DNA from: Bradyrhizobium lupini
Lineage (GTDB): Bacteria > Pseudomonadota > Alphaproteobacteria > Rhizobiales > Xanthobacteraceae
DNA: 64,000 nt
Assembly (NCBI RefSeq): GCF_040939785.1
Contig: NZ_CP162553.1
Coordinates: forward strand, 2,666,001-2,730,000
Direction: 5' to 3'
Shown here: positions 7,822 to 15,714 of the stretch, one piece after another
How positions within the stretch are numbered: position 1 is the stretch's first letter
Layout of the letters: every line of letters starts with the position of its first letter
Notes under the pieces: generated by a model
Seen by the model: only the letters and a program-made list of their open reading frames with translations
The model's database searches: none
Told to the model about the DNA's origin: nothing
Translations under genes and position numbers: made by a program

Positions 7822-10332
7822 TCAAACAACGTGGCCGGGCTGAAACGCGCTGCGACTGCGCGTCATTTCTTTTTTCGCAACCAGGTTGAGACTAATCGTG
7901 CCGCAGCTGCAGCGGAGCACCTCCTTGTCGCCCTTGATAGGTGAAACACAGAGGAACTCACCGCAGTCGGTGTTCGGGCATTGCATCAGCCGAAGCAATT
8001 CCTGAAACGAACTCGCGACCGCAACGAATTCCTTCGGCTGGAGATCCGCCCAGGCGTTGTAATGGACGGCCTTGTTGATCATCCATTCCTCTGACTTCGT
8101 CGCAGCAACGCGTTTCTTGGATTCCACCTGGAGCGTTTCGGCCTCCTGGATATTCTTGCCCCATGAGGCCGCAGAATCGCGTGCCTCCTGGAGGCGGGCT
8201 TTCCATGCGGCCAGCACGCTGGGCCAGAGATCGCCGAGATCGTATTGTCCGTTACCGTGGTATTCGATGCGAGCACGCAGGTTGTCCGCTAAGATCGTCG
8301 ATGTGAATTCGAGGTAGCGCCGCAACGTTCCCGCCGCCTGCGGCACATTGCCCTTGGCGAGGCATCCGTCGATCTGCGTCCAGACATCGCCTTCGGTCCA
8401 GACCTGTGGGCCCCCGTCAACCGTCCAGCCGCCGAAGCTGAGTGTGCTCTGAACTAGCTTTTCGCTCTGCATGAACTTGAGCCACACCCCGTCGTGGGTG
8501 GTCAGAATAAACTGGGTGTTTGGGAACTTTTGCTTCAGGAGTGCACAGACCTCACGCCGATGGCCGGCGTCGACCGACATCAGAACATCGTCCAAGACGG
8601 CGAGTGTGAACCCGTCGCCAAGCGTATGCTTCACCAGCGCGAGATAGAGGCAAAGCCCCATGCCGTCTTGATGGCCCTCGCTATGATAGGCCCCCGGAGG
8701 AAACTTGCCGCGCCCGTAGAAGTCGACATCGAAAGCGAGCTTGCCGAATGACGGCGAGAGCTTGCCCTCGAACTTGTCCTCATCGTCACGGTTGATGAAG
8801 CTGTAGTATTCGGTGAAATCCTTCTGCACCTTGTCGTAGATGCCCTCCAGGATTGCGGTGCTGACCGCGCCGTAGTGGCTCAGCACGGCCGAAGCCTTCT
8901 CGGCCTGCTGCGCCGACAAACTCAGCGCGCGCTGCGTCACTCGGCATTGATCGTACTTTTCCTGCGCGACGATCAGAAACTCCTTCGCCGCTTCCTCCTT
9001 TGAAGGATCTGGTAACGTGTCGATGTAGGCCGCCAGACCGTCTGTGGCTTGGAGCAGCTCGCCGGGGGTGGGCGTACCCAATCGGCCGAGCGCTTGCAGG
9101 GCCTCAGCAATGACCGCTGGATCGCGAACGATCTTCTCGAGGATGACCCGGTCGCCGTCGAGCACCTTGGCATGCGCGCCGAGCGCCGAAGCATCTATCG
9201 GAGGGTTGGCCTTTTCGCACCATTGGGCCACCTTGCCGGCTTCGCGGACCACTGCCTGCAGGTGCGCCGTGAGAGGAGCGATTGCGGATGCAAGCTGCTT
9301 CAGAACCGCGGAGGCGGCGTCGGCCTTTGCGATCTTCTCCTGAAGATGGGCGACCAACGCGGCCATTTCCCAGACATTGTCGCAGAGCGGACAAGCATCT
9401 TCCTCGATCAGTTCGAGCCCCCGTTCGAGCAGCGCACGTTGCTTGACCACCTTCAGCAAGGCAGGATCATCGGTCAGTTTGGTAAGCCCGGCAACAGCCG
9501 CAGCCTTCTCACCTAGTATTCCCGCCTGCTGCGAGACAGCCAGACAGTCCTGATAGGCTGCAAGGTCGCTCTTGGCACCAAGCTTGGAAAAGGGCTGCGG
9601 CGCCTTCTCTTCGGCCTCTGCATTGACGCCGGCCTTCAGGGCATTTGCCGGCGCGAGGTCCGTGATCGGATCGAGCTTCAGAACGGCCCGCCGGGCATTC
9701 ACCGCGGCAAGCAGGTCATTTTTCTTCGGAGCCGCAATGTCAACATGCCGATAGAAGTCGGACTTGGTCCGCCGATCTTCCGCCTCAGCACGGGTATGAT
9801 CTCGCTTTGCGTCATTGGCAACGCGCTGAAACGAGGTCCGCAGCTTTTCGAGTTGATCGAGACGCAGAAGCTCCTGGACGTATTGGGACCGCTTCCCTGC
9901 CGGGACGAGGATGTATTTGATGATCTCGCGACGGGACAGCGCAAACTCGGGATGGGTTTCGAGCTGGGCGAGGACGGCCTTAGTGTCGGCGTCATTCGGC
10001 TTCAACGTCGCGATGCTTGCGTTCTTGACGCTCCGTTCGATTGTGATGGTTTTCTTCAGTGCAGGCGCATAGACCTTGAGGCGGACCAATGCGTTCTCGG
10101 GCTTCTTGCTCGAGTCCACATGCGGCGCGTGCGCCTTGACACTCAGCTCAGCCGTGCCCGCGCCGCCAAGCCGCGTGATGTTTCCGGTGAGGGCAAACTC
10201 GATTGCGTCCACGATACCGCTCTTACCGGTGCCGTTCGGACCCGCGATGCCGAGGCTCCTTCGCCCGAGCGAACGCTTCAGATGCCGGATGCCACGGAAC
10301 TCGACAATTTCGATTTCTTCAATCTGGATCAT
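7822..10332 (-). CDS. Rad50/SMC-like AAA ATPase with zinc-hook-like cysteines
   Basis: This 836-residue protein has a Walker A motif at residues 31-38 (GPNGTGKS), long helical arms, and a central CPLC near residue 315 that recalls a Rad50 zinc hook. An ABC-signature-like SEGHQDG and a Walker B (LAVLDDVLMSVD) with a following switch histidine (LTTHD) come next. A C-terminal zinc ribbon has four or five cysteines (CPNTDCGEF and CSCG). ABC-type ATPases of this kind drive DNA repair or, when mobile, multi-gene defence modules. The gene overlaps the small upstream gene by 14 bases, so the two are translationally coupled. Which nuclease or effector it works with is not visible. Confidence 0.85.
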   Translation of the reverse strand: MIQIEEIEIVEFRGIRHLKRSLGRRSLGIAGPNGTGKSGIVDAIEFALTGNITRLGGAGTAELSVKAHAPHVDSSKKPENALVRLKVYAPALKKTITIERSVKNASIATLKPNDADTKAVLAQLETHPEFALSRREIIKYILVPAGKRSQYVQELLRLDQLEKLRTSFQRVANDAKRDHTRAEAEDRRTKSDFYRHVDIAAPKKNDLLAAVNARRAVLKLDPITDLAPANALKAGVNAEAEEKAPQPFSKLGAKSDLAAYQDCLAVSQQAGILGEKAAAVAGLTKLTDDPALLKVVKQRALLERGLELIEEDACPLCDNVWEMAALVAHLQEKIAKADAASAVLKQLASAIAPLTAHLQAVVREAGKVAQWCEKANPPIDASALGAHAKVLDGDRVILEKIVRDPAVIAEALQALGRLGTPTPGELLQATDGLAAYIDTLPDPSKEEAAKEFLIVAQEKYDQCRVTQRALSLSAQQAEKASAVLSHYGAVSTAILEGIYDKVQKDFTEYYSFINRDDEDKFEGKLSPSFGKLAFDVDFYGRGKFPPGAYHSEGHQDGMGLCLYLALVKHTLGDGFTLAVLDDVLMSVDAGHRREVCALLKQKFPNTQFILTTHDGVWLKFMQSEKLVQSTLSFGGWTVDGGPQVWTEGDVWTQIDGCLAKGNVPQAAGTLRRYLEFTSTILADNLRARIEYHGNGQYDLGDLWPSVLAAWKARLQEARDSAASWGKNIQEAETLQVESKKRVAATKSEEWMINKAVHYNAWADLQPKEFVAVASSFQELLRLMQCPNTDCGEFLCVSPIKGDKEVLRCSCGTISLNLVAKKEMTRSRSAFQPGHVV

Positions 10333-10522
10333 CGGTCTGCTCCGCAGGGGTGAAGATCGCCTCCCGCAGGCTTTCTGCGTCCAGCTTGTGATCCGCCAAA
10401 GCCTGTCGCAGCGCGGAGAGCGATGCTGGCGGAAGGGTCTTGTGGTCCTCGAGCCTTTGCAGGAAAGCGTCGATCACGGACGAGACCGTGGATGAAAAAG
10501 GCGGATCACTCGGAGCAGCCAT
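10319..10522 (-). CDS. small partner protein of the Rad50-like ATPase
   Basis: This gene encodes 67 residues that look like a short helical, acidic-ended protein (VSSVIDAFLQRLEDHK and SLREAIFTPAEQ). It ends inside the start of the ATPase gene. I chose the ATG at 10,522 because TAAGGA lies five bases upstream; a GTG at 10,552 would add ten residues. Small helical genes fused or coupled to ABC ATPases occur in three-component conflict systems, where they act as a middle component. That comparison is inference, and I do not recognise the sequence itself. Confidence 0.6.
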   Translation of the reverse strand: MAAPSDPPFSSTVSSVIDAFLQRLEDHKTLPPASLSALRQALADHKLDAESLREAIFTPAEQTDDPD

Positions 10523-10899
10523 CTTTGTCCTTACCGTCCGCCATCGCGTCACGGCGTATGCCGTTCATCGCTCGCCGACGCGATGCGCGCAATCTGAGGG
10601 TGCGCCACGGAAAATCGAGGGCCCAGCTTGCAGCGGGTGAATATACCTGCTGTATAAATGAAGGCGTTTGCGCCGGCTAGATGGAGCGCGCCGAATCCTA
10701 TCGCGGATGTTGGTATGCAAGGACTCGATTGCGGCTCGACGCGGAGCTCCTGGAGGCGCGAAGCACCGCCGCCGCACGACATCTAATCCTTGCGAGAGTC
10801 CCTAGCCTGGCCAAGGAGGCCGTTTTACGTCACCCAAGTCGACCCACGAGACGAATGCGATCTCAAGGGGAACGCAAGTATTTGATTTATAGAGAAACT
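10523..10899. other. intergenic left of the tRNA-Lys scar
   Basis: No gene is supported. A plus-strand frame running into 10,941 ends in WWAHQGSNLGPAD, which is the familiar false translation of a tRNA 3' end read on the wrong strand. The stretch should hold the promoter of the ATPase unit. Confidence 0.45.
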
Positions 10900-10945
10900 T
10901 GGTGGGCGCACCAGGGCTCGAACCTGGGACCCGCTGATTAAGAGT
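10900..10945 (-). other. 3' fragment of tRNA-Lys(CTT), attachment-site scar
   Basis: On the minus strand this reads ACTCTTAATCAG, then GCGGGTCCCAGG, a T arm with TTCGAGC, and GCGCCCACCA. That is the tRNA-Lys(CTT) 3' half from the anticodon loop (CTT at 10,940-10,942) through CCA. The match stops abruptly at 10,945, where the 5' half should continue, so it is not a functional tRNA. Such 3' fragments are left at the far end of elements that integrate into tRNA genes. The polarity places the element to the right of 10,945. Confidence 0.85.
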
Positions 10946-11105
10946 TATCTGTGCGCTAAGCATTATCAATGACTTGCTGGTCCCACGCCGTGTTTTTTCA
11001 GGCCGGAAATCAAGGTCTGTCGCACGTTCACGATACCTCATTGAGCTGCATATCGTGGGAGTGGCTGAAGGCCAAAGAGCATAGCGTCGGTTGGGCGTGG
11101 CGACC

Positions 11106-11235
11106 TCAGCCCGCTGGCTGGGACAAGCCGAGCGAATCGCGCAAGGTCGAGCCGTGGTACTCGGTGCGGAACAGCCCTCGATGTTGCAGCTCCGGCACAA
11201 GGCCGTGGACCAGCTGCTCGTGCAGTGCAGCAGAG
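11106..11235 (-). pseudogene. C-terminal remnant of a flavin-dependent monooxygenase
   Basis: The minus-strand frame ending at 11,106 reads LVPELQHRGLFRTEYHGSTL and then RDSLGLSQPAG. This is the typical C-terminus of NtaA/SnaA/DszA-type monooxygenases. The intact paralogue at 18,284-19,627 ends with the comparable VPILRRRGLFRHDYAGKTLR. Only about 40 residues remain, and sequence upstream of 11,235 does not continue the domain. It was probably cut off when the neighbouring element inserted. Confidence 0.7.
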
Positions 11236-11308
11236 TTCATTAGTTCACATTCGTGAATCCCAAGATTGAAAGACTTACGGTAGGATCTGGCTTTCCGAGG
11301 GGCGTACC

Positions 11309-11509
11309 ATGTTTGAACAAGCGACAACCGCTCTATTGCGAGCGGTACTCGACGAGGTCTGCGAAGAGCTACCAAGTTCCGAGACCGGCGCTCGCACTCA
11401 CGTGGCCTGCAAGATCCTCGAGGCCGCAAAGACCGGCGAGAGGACACCGGACCAGCTACGGCAGATCGGCCGGAAAGCCCTGACACAAGCGCCGACGATG
11501 TGGCGTTGA
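11309..11509 (+). CDS. small conserved hypothetical protein
   Basis: This gene encodes 66 residues (MFEQATTALLRAVLDEVCEE...), predicted to be mostly helical. A good ribosome binding site (GAGGGG, seven bases before the ATG) supports the start. It resembles a family of very common small hypothetical proteins in Bradyrhizobium, with no known function. It lies 16 bases upstream of the next small gene and is probably co-transcribed with it. Confidence 0.6.
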   Translation: MFEQATTALLRAVLDEVCEELPSSETGARTHVACKILEAAKTGERTPDQLRQIGRKALTQAPTMWR

Positions 11510-11525
11510 TCGGGCAAGGTGCGGA

Positions 11526-11927
11526 GTGAATTTCCAAGTCACGGTCTTGAAGATCCTGGTGAGTTACCCCGAGGGATTCGCCGTGATGGCGGACCTCAAG
11601 CGCGACATGGCCATCCTCGCCACCAGCGGCCCGGACTGGGCCGAGCGCACCAAGCGGCTGGCCGCGCGCGCCCGGGCTCGACATTTTTCGGACCGCCTCG
11701 TCGAGCGTCAAAACGGCGGCTGGAGAATTACTGTGAACGGACGAGCCGTGCTCGAATCCATGGAGGCGCGCCGGACCGAACACGAAACAGTCGAGAAAGT
11801 AAGGGTCGAAACGGCAGGGTCGCGGGTGCGATCGTTGCCGCAGCCGATGGAGCGAGCGAAGCGCCGACGCGAACGGCTGCAGCGTCGCCGCGAAGCCCGC
11901 GAACGCGCCCGAGCGCATGCATCTTAA
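11526..11927 (+). CDS. small hypothetical protein, paralogue of 22,945-23,367
   Basis: This gene encodes 133 residues from a GTG start. The N-terminal half (NFQVTVLKIL, DLKRDMAILAT, GWRITVNGRAVLESMEARR) matches the protein at 22,945-23,367 almost motif for motif (NFQASIMKVL, DIKRDLAFLAT, GWRLTARGAIALEMME). The spacing D-x-K-R-D-x-A-x-L-A-T is shared, with a strand-turn GWR-x-T near the middle. The fold resembles a winged-helix domain, but this is inference. The C-terminus is a run of arginine-rich repeats and may bind nucleic acid. The function is unknown. Confidence 0.6.
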   Translation: MNFQVTVLKILVSYPEGFAVMADLKRDMAILATSGPDWAERTKRLAARARARHFSDRLVERQNGGWRITVNGRAVLESMEARRTEHETVEKVRVETAGSRVRSLPQPMERAKRRRERLQRRREARERARAHAS

Positions 11928-11956
11928 GCGGAAACGGCCTGTCCGAGCGCCGCCAC

Positions 11957-12277
11957 TCACTGACCAAAGAGTAGATAGCTCTGGTCGATGCCGCGGCGAT
12001 CCCGCGTGTCGTCGGTCCAACCGACAGCTCGGCGATAGCTGCCCATCACCGCCGTTCGCTTGAGCCCCGTGAGATCGACGGGCTGCTTCTCATCGGCGAA
12101 GGGGGAGACCCAAAGCGCATCCTCGGGACAATAAAGCTCGCAAAGGAAGCAGGTCTGGCAGTCGTCCTGACGGGCAATGACCGGAATTCCATCCGTCTTA
12201 TCGAAGACGTTGGTCGGGCACACATTGACACAGATGTCACACGATGTGCACCGCTCAGCATCGATGACCTCGATCAT
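11957..12277 (-). CDS. 4Fe-4S dicluster ferredoxin, AprB-like
   Basis: This 106-residue protein has two four-cysteine motifs, CTSCDICVNVCP and CQTCFLCELYCP, each expected to bind one [4Fe-4S] cluster. The start overlaps the stop of the flavoprotein gene by four bases (ATGA), so the two are translationally coupled. Pairs like this resemble adenylylsulfate reductase (AprA-AprB) or fumarate-reductase-type flavoprotein plus iron-sulfur partner. Here it probably passes electrons to or from the FAD protein. The ~35 residues after the clusters are not a recognised domain. Confidence 0.85.
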   Translation of the reverse strand: MIEVIDAERCTSCDICVNVCPTNVFDKTDGIPVIARQDDCQTCFLCELYCPEDALWVSPFADEKQPVDLTGLKRTAVMGSYRRAVGWTDDTRDRRGIDQSYLLFGQ

Positions 12278-13902
12278 TCCGCGGCCTCCGCATAGACAGC
12301 TTCAGCGTGTGGCCGAACCGAGGTCCAGACATCGTTGAGACCGCCTGTCGTCACGTAATGACGCTGCTGGATATCCTGGTCAGGAAAATCGTCGCGGCGG
12401 TGCATACCGCGAGTTTCCTGACGCGCCAGCGCGCTGCGGTACATCCACCTAGCCGTCGCCAGCATGGCCGCGCTTTCGCGAGCCCGCAACACATCGGCTC
12501 CGTTCGCCGCGTCCGCGTCCGAGACGCCGATCCATGCCGCGTCAAGACGCGCCAGTGCTCCATCCAAGCGTGCCCCATCGCGAAAGTAGTTCAGTTCATA
12601 CGGAAAGACCTCGTCCTGAACCGCTCTTGCGAGCGCCGCGGGTTCGAACGGGCGCAGCGACCGGTTACGAAGAGCGACCGTGCCCGCAGATGACAGTTTT
12701 CGCCTGACGGTCGTACCAAGCTGCTTGGCGTAGTCGGCGGCGCCCTGCCCCGCCCAGCTTCCCGATGACATAGCCCAAGCCGCATTGTGGCTGCCGCCGC
12801 CGGTGAAACCGCCGCAGATCAACTCGCGCGTCGCGGCATCGCCGGCCGCATAGAGGCCCGGTACACTGGTCGCACAACTGTCGTCAACGATGCGGAGCCC
12901 GCCGGTGCCGCGGACGGTGCCCTCGTGCCTGAGCGTGACCGGAAAGCGAACGCTAAACGGGTCGACCCCGGTGCGATCGAACGGCAGGAAGAAGTTCGGC
13001 TGTGACGCACGCATCTGGCGCTGCACGTCATGATCAGCCTTGTCGAGCCGCGCATAGACCGCGCCCTCGAGCAACGCTCGGGCAATAGCCGAGCGCCCAC
13101 CCTTCGAGGCCGCGCCGGGGACAACGCTGCCATCTTCATAGGTAAAGGTTGCCCAACCGTAGAACAGGGTCTTGGTTACCGAACCGAAGGCCGGGGAAAT
13201 TGCATATGGATTAGAGAACTCCATGCTGCTGAATTCAGCGCCAGTTTCCGCAGCCATAAGATATCCATCGCCGGTCAGAACATTCGATCCGAGGGTTTTG
13301 CTCAGGAACGCGCAGCCGCCTGTTGCAATCACGACCGCCTTGGCCCGCACCGTCCAGCGATCATGCTTCTGCCGGCGCAGGCCGCTGGCACCAGCAACGG
13401 CGCCATTGTCGTCCACGAGCAGTTCGAGCGCAGGACTATGATCTAGAATGGTGACGCCAGCCTGCTTGGTCCTCTTGCGCATCAGGCGCATATATTCTGG
13501 ACCCTGCAGCGAGGTGCGCTGCGACTTACCCTCGTTATTGCTGGGATAAGGATAGCCCCAATCGGCGAGCCGGTTGCTCTGCTGGTAGGTCTGATCGAGG
13601 ACGCGTGCCATCCAACGGCGGTCTTGGAGCTGCCCGCCCAGCTTCTCGCGCTTGGCCATCGCCACCTCGCGAAACGCAGGATCCGGGTCGACGTACCACA
13701 CGCCTGTGCCGGCAGCAGCTGTAGCCCCGGACGTGCCACAAAAACCCTTGTCTGCCAGCACAACGCGCGCCCCGCGTTCCGCCGCACTCACCGCGGCCCA
13801 AGTGCCCGCAGGTCCGCCGCCGAGGACCAGCACGTCGGCATCGAACTCAACCGACTCCGGCGGGGCGGACACGCGCTCGGCACGATGGCGTTGGCTTGTC
13901 AT
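12274..13902 (-). CDS. FAD-dependent oxidoreductase, AprA/FrdA-like
   Basis: This 542-residue flavoprotein belongs to the succinate dehydrogenase/fumarate reductase/APS reductase superfamily. The dinucleotide-binding GGGPAGTWAA lies near residue 30. Typical later blocks are LICGGFTGGGSHNAAWAMSS and the C-terminal ETRGMHRRDDFPDQD. I chose the ATG at 13,902 for its strong ribosome binding site (AAAGGAG, six bases upstream); the ATG at 13,932 lacks one. It is coupled to the ferredoxin gene and follows an SsuABC-like transporter. It probably oxidises or reduces a product of imported sulfonate breakdown. The substrate cannot be read from the sequence. Confidence 0.85.
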   Translation of the reverse strand: MTSQRHRAERVSAPPESVEFDADVLVLGGGPAGTWAAVSAAERGARVVLADKGFCGTSGATAAAGTGVWYVDPDPAFREVAMAKREKLGGQLQDRRWMARVLDQTYQQSNRLADWGYPYPSNNEGKSQRTSLQGPEYMRLMRKRTKQAGVTILDHSPALELLVDDNGAVAGASGLRRQKHDRWTVRAKAVVIATGGCAFLSKTLGSNVLTGDGYLMAAETGAEFSSMEFSNPYAISPAFGSVTKTLFYGWATFTYEDGSVVPGAASKGGRSAIARALLEGAVYARLDKADHDVQRQMRASQPNFFLPFDRTGVDPFSVRFPVTLRHEGTVRGTGGLRIVDDSCATSVPGLYAAGDAATRELICGGFTGGGSHNAAWAMSSGSWAGQGAADYAKQLGTTVRRKLSSAGTVALRNRSLRPFEPAALARAVQDEVFPYELNYFRDGARLDGALARLDAAWIGVSDADAANGADVLRARESAAMLATARWMYRSALARQETRGMHRRDDFPDQDIQQRHYVTTGGLNDVWTSVRPHAEAVYAEAAE

Positions 13903-13976
13903 CGTACACTCCTTTAAGCGGAACAATCTCAATCGTGCGCTGCGTCGGCTAGATCATCACATGTGGAGCTGACGGA

Positions 13977-14852
13977 TTACGCCGTCACTGGCGCCTTCCA
14001 GCGCATGAAGCGCCGCTCCAGCGCTTCGAGAACGGCATTGGACGCCAGCCCGATGACGGTGATCCCGAGAATGCCGAAATACATCTGCGGGATCAGGAAG
14101 CTGTATTGGCTATTGATGATGAGATAGCCGAGGCCGGCCTTCGCGCCGACCATTTCGGACGCCACCAGCACCAGCATGGCCGACGCGCTGGCGAGGCGTA
14201 TCCCGACAAAGATGGTGGGAAGCGCTGCCGGCAGGATCACCTTGCGGAACAGCTGCTGCGGAGTCGCCCCCATGGTCCGCGCCGACTTGATCAGCAACGG
14301 ATCGACCTGCTTCACCGCGGCAACGGTGTTGAGCAGCAGCGGCCACGCGCAGCTATAGACCACCATCGTGATCTTCGACGTTTCGCCGATGCCGAGCAGC
14401 AGGATGAAGACCGGCAGCAGCGCGAGCGGCGCGGTATTCCGGCAGATCTCGATGAACTGATTGACGAGATCACCGAGCCGGGCATACCAACCGACGGCCA
14501 CGCCGAGCGGGACGATCAACGCGACCGAAATTAGAAATCCGCTCAGGGCGCGCAACAGGCTGGCGGAGACGTCATCGTAGAGCTCGCCGGTTTGCGCAAG
14601 CTGCCAGCCCGCAGCGATAACCTCCGAGAAGGGGGGCAGGAACACGGCATCGATCAGCCCGATTCTCGGAGCTGCCTCCCAGACCGCCAGCAGGGCAATC
14701 AACAGCAACGAGCGGTGCCCGAAGGCAGCCAGCCCGCGGGCCGCGGCGCGGATCCGGTCCGCCACGGGCGATGCCGGTCTTTCCATGCTGGTGAGCGGCT
14801 CTCGGCGCCCATGGGCAACCTCCAGCAATGTCAACATTTCGAGACTAGACAT
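13977..14852 (-). CDS. ABC transporter permease, SsuC/TauC-like
   Basis: This 291-residue inner-membrane protein has about six helices. The loop SARTMGATPQQLFRKVILPA is the EAA motif that docks on the ATPase. This is the permease type of nitrate/sulfonate/taurine importers. The ATG at 14,852 has GAGG six bases upstream and overlaps the ATPase gene by eight bases, so I prefer it to a TTG at 14,858. It is the fourth gene of a six-gene minus-strand operon. Confidence 0.88.
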   Translation of the reverse strand: MSSLEMLTLLEVAHGRREPLTSMERPASPVADRIRAAARGLAAFGHRSLLLIALLAVWEAAPRIGLIDAVFLPPFSEVIAAGWQLAQTGELYDDVSASLLRALSGFLISVALIVPLGVAVGWYARLGDLVNQFIEICRNTAPLALLPVFILLLGIGETSKITMVVYSCAWPLLLNTVAAVKQVDPLLIKSARTMGATPQQLFRKVILPAALPTIFVGIRLASASAMLVLVASEMVGAKAGLGYLIINSQYSFLIPQMYFGILGITVIGLASNAVLEALERRFMRWKAPVTA

Positions 14853-15714
14853 GGGCAACCTCTTTCACTTTGCGGGCGGCGGCACGCTGCGTGTCAATGG
14901 CGCTGGCCAATTGTCCCTGCTGTGCTTTCAACACTTCCTCGCGCAAAAGACTCCAGACGTCGTGACGCACGCGGCCGAACTCGGATAGCGAGCGTACGTC
15001 GCCATCTTCACTGCGCAGCACATCTGGAATGTCGAATACCTGCTTGATCCGGCCCGGGCGCGACGTCATCATGGCCACCCGCTGGCCGAGCACGATCGCC
15101 TCGTCGATGCCATGGGTGATGAAGACGATGGTTTTTCCGGTGGCACGCCAGATCCGGAGCAATTCTCCTTGCAGCGTCTCGCGGGTCTGAGCATCGAGTG
15201 CGGCGAACGGCTCGTCCATCAGCAGCACCTCCGGATCGTAGGCGAGACTCCGCGCGATCGCGACGCGCTGCTTCATGCCACCGGAGAGCTCGTGCGGGTA
15301 GCGGTCGGCAAAGCCGGACAGGCCGACCAGGTCAAGGAAATGCCGGGCGATGTCGCGGCGCTGCTTGGGCTTGAGCCCTGCGATATCGAGCCCGAACTCG
15401 ACATTCTCAATGGCGGAACGCCAAGGAAACAGCGCATACTGCTGGAACACGATTCCGCGGTCGCGACCTGGTCCGGCAATCGGCCGCCCATCGAGCAGAA
15501 TCCGGCCGCTACTGGGCAGCGTGAGACCGCCCAGCAGATCGAGCAAGGTGGACTTTCCGCAGCCGCTGGGGCCGACAAGAGCCAGGAACTCGCCGGAGCG
15601 AACATCGAGCGTGATGTCCTCAAGCGCGGCAAAGTGCTTTCTTTGCTCGCCCCCTTCGCCACGCAGGAAAAACTCCTTACGGACTTGCTCGATACGGATT
15701 TTGACCGAGGTCAT
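14845..15714 (-). CDS. ABC transporter ATPase, SsuB/TauB-like
   Basis: This 289-residue ATPase has Walker A GPSGCGKS, the Q loop in FQQYALFPW, signature LSGGMKQR, Walker B VLLMDEP and switch ITHGIDEA. It energises the sulfonate-type importer encoded on either side. It overlaps the binding-protein gene by four bases (ATGA). The ~40 residues after the NBD are longer than in the smallest SsuB proteins and are mostly helical. Confidence 0.92.
   Translation of the reverse strand: MTSVKIRIEQVRKEFFLRGEGGEQRKHFAALEDITLDVRSGEFLALVGPSGCGKSTLLDLLGGLTLPSSGRILLDGRPIAGPGRDRGIVFQQYALFPWRSAIENVEFGLDIAGLKPKQRRDIARHFLDLVGLSGFADRYPHELSGGMKQRVAIARSLAYDPEVLLMDEPFAALDAQTRETLQGELLRIWRATGKTIVFITHGIDEAIVLGQRVAMMTSRPGRIKQVFDIPDVLRSEDGDVRSLSEFGRVRHDVWSLLREEVLKAQQGQLASAIDTQRAAARKVKEVAHV

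Noticed and set aside
10681..10941. Plus-strand 86-residue frame ending WWAHQGSNLGPAD
   Set aside because: The ending is the false translation of the tRNA-Lys 3' fragment on the opposite strand. There is no ribosome binding site.
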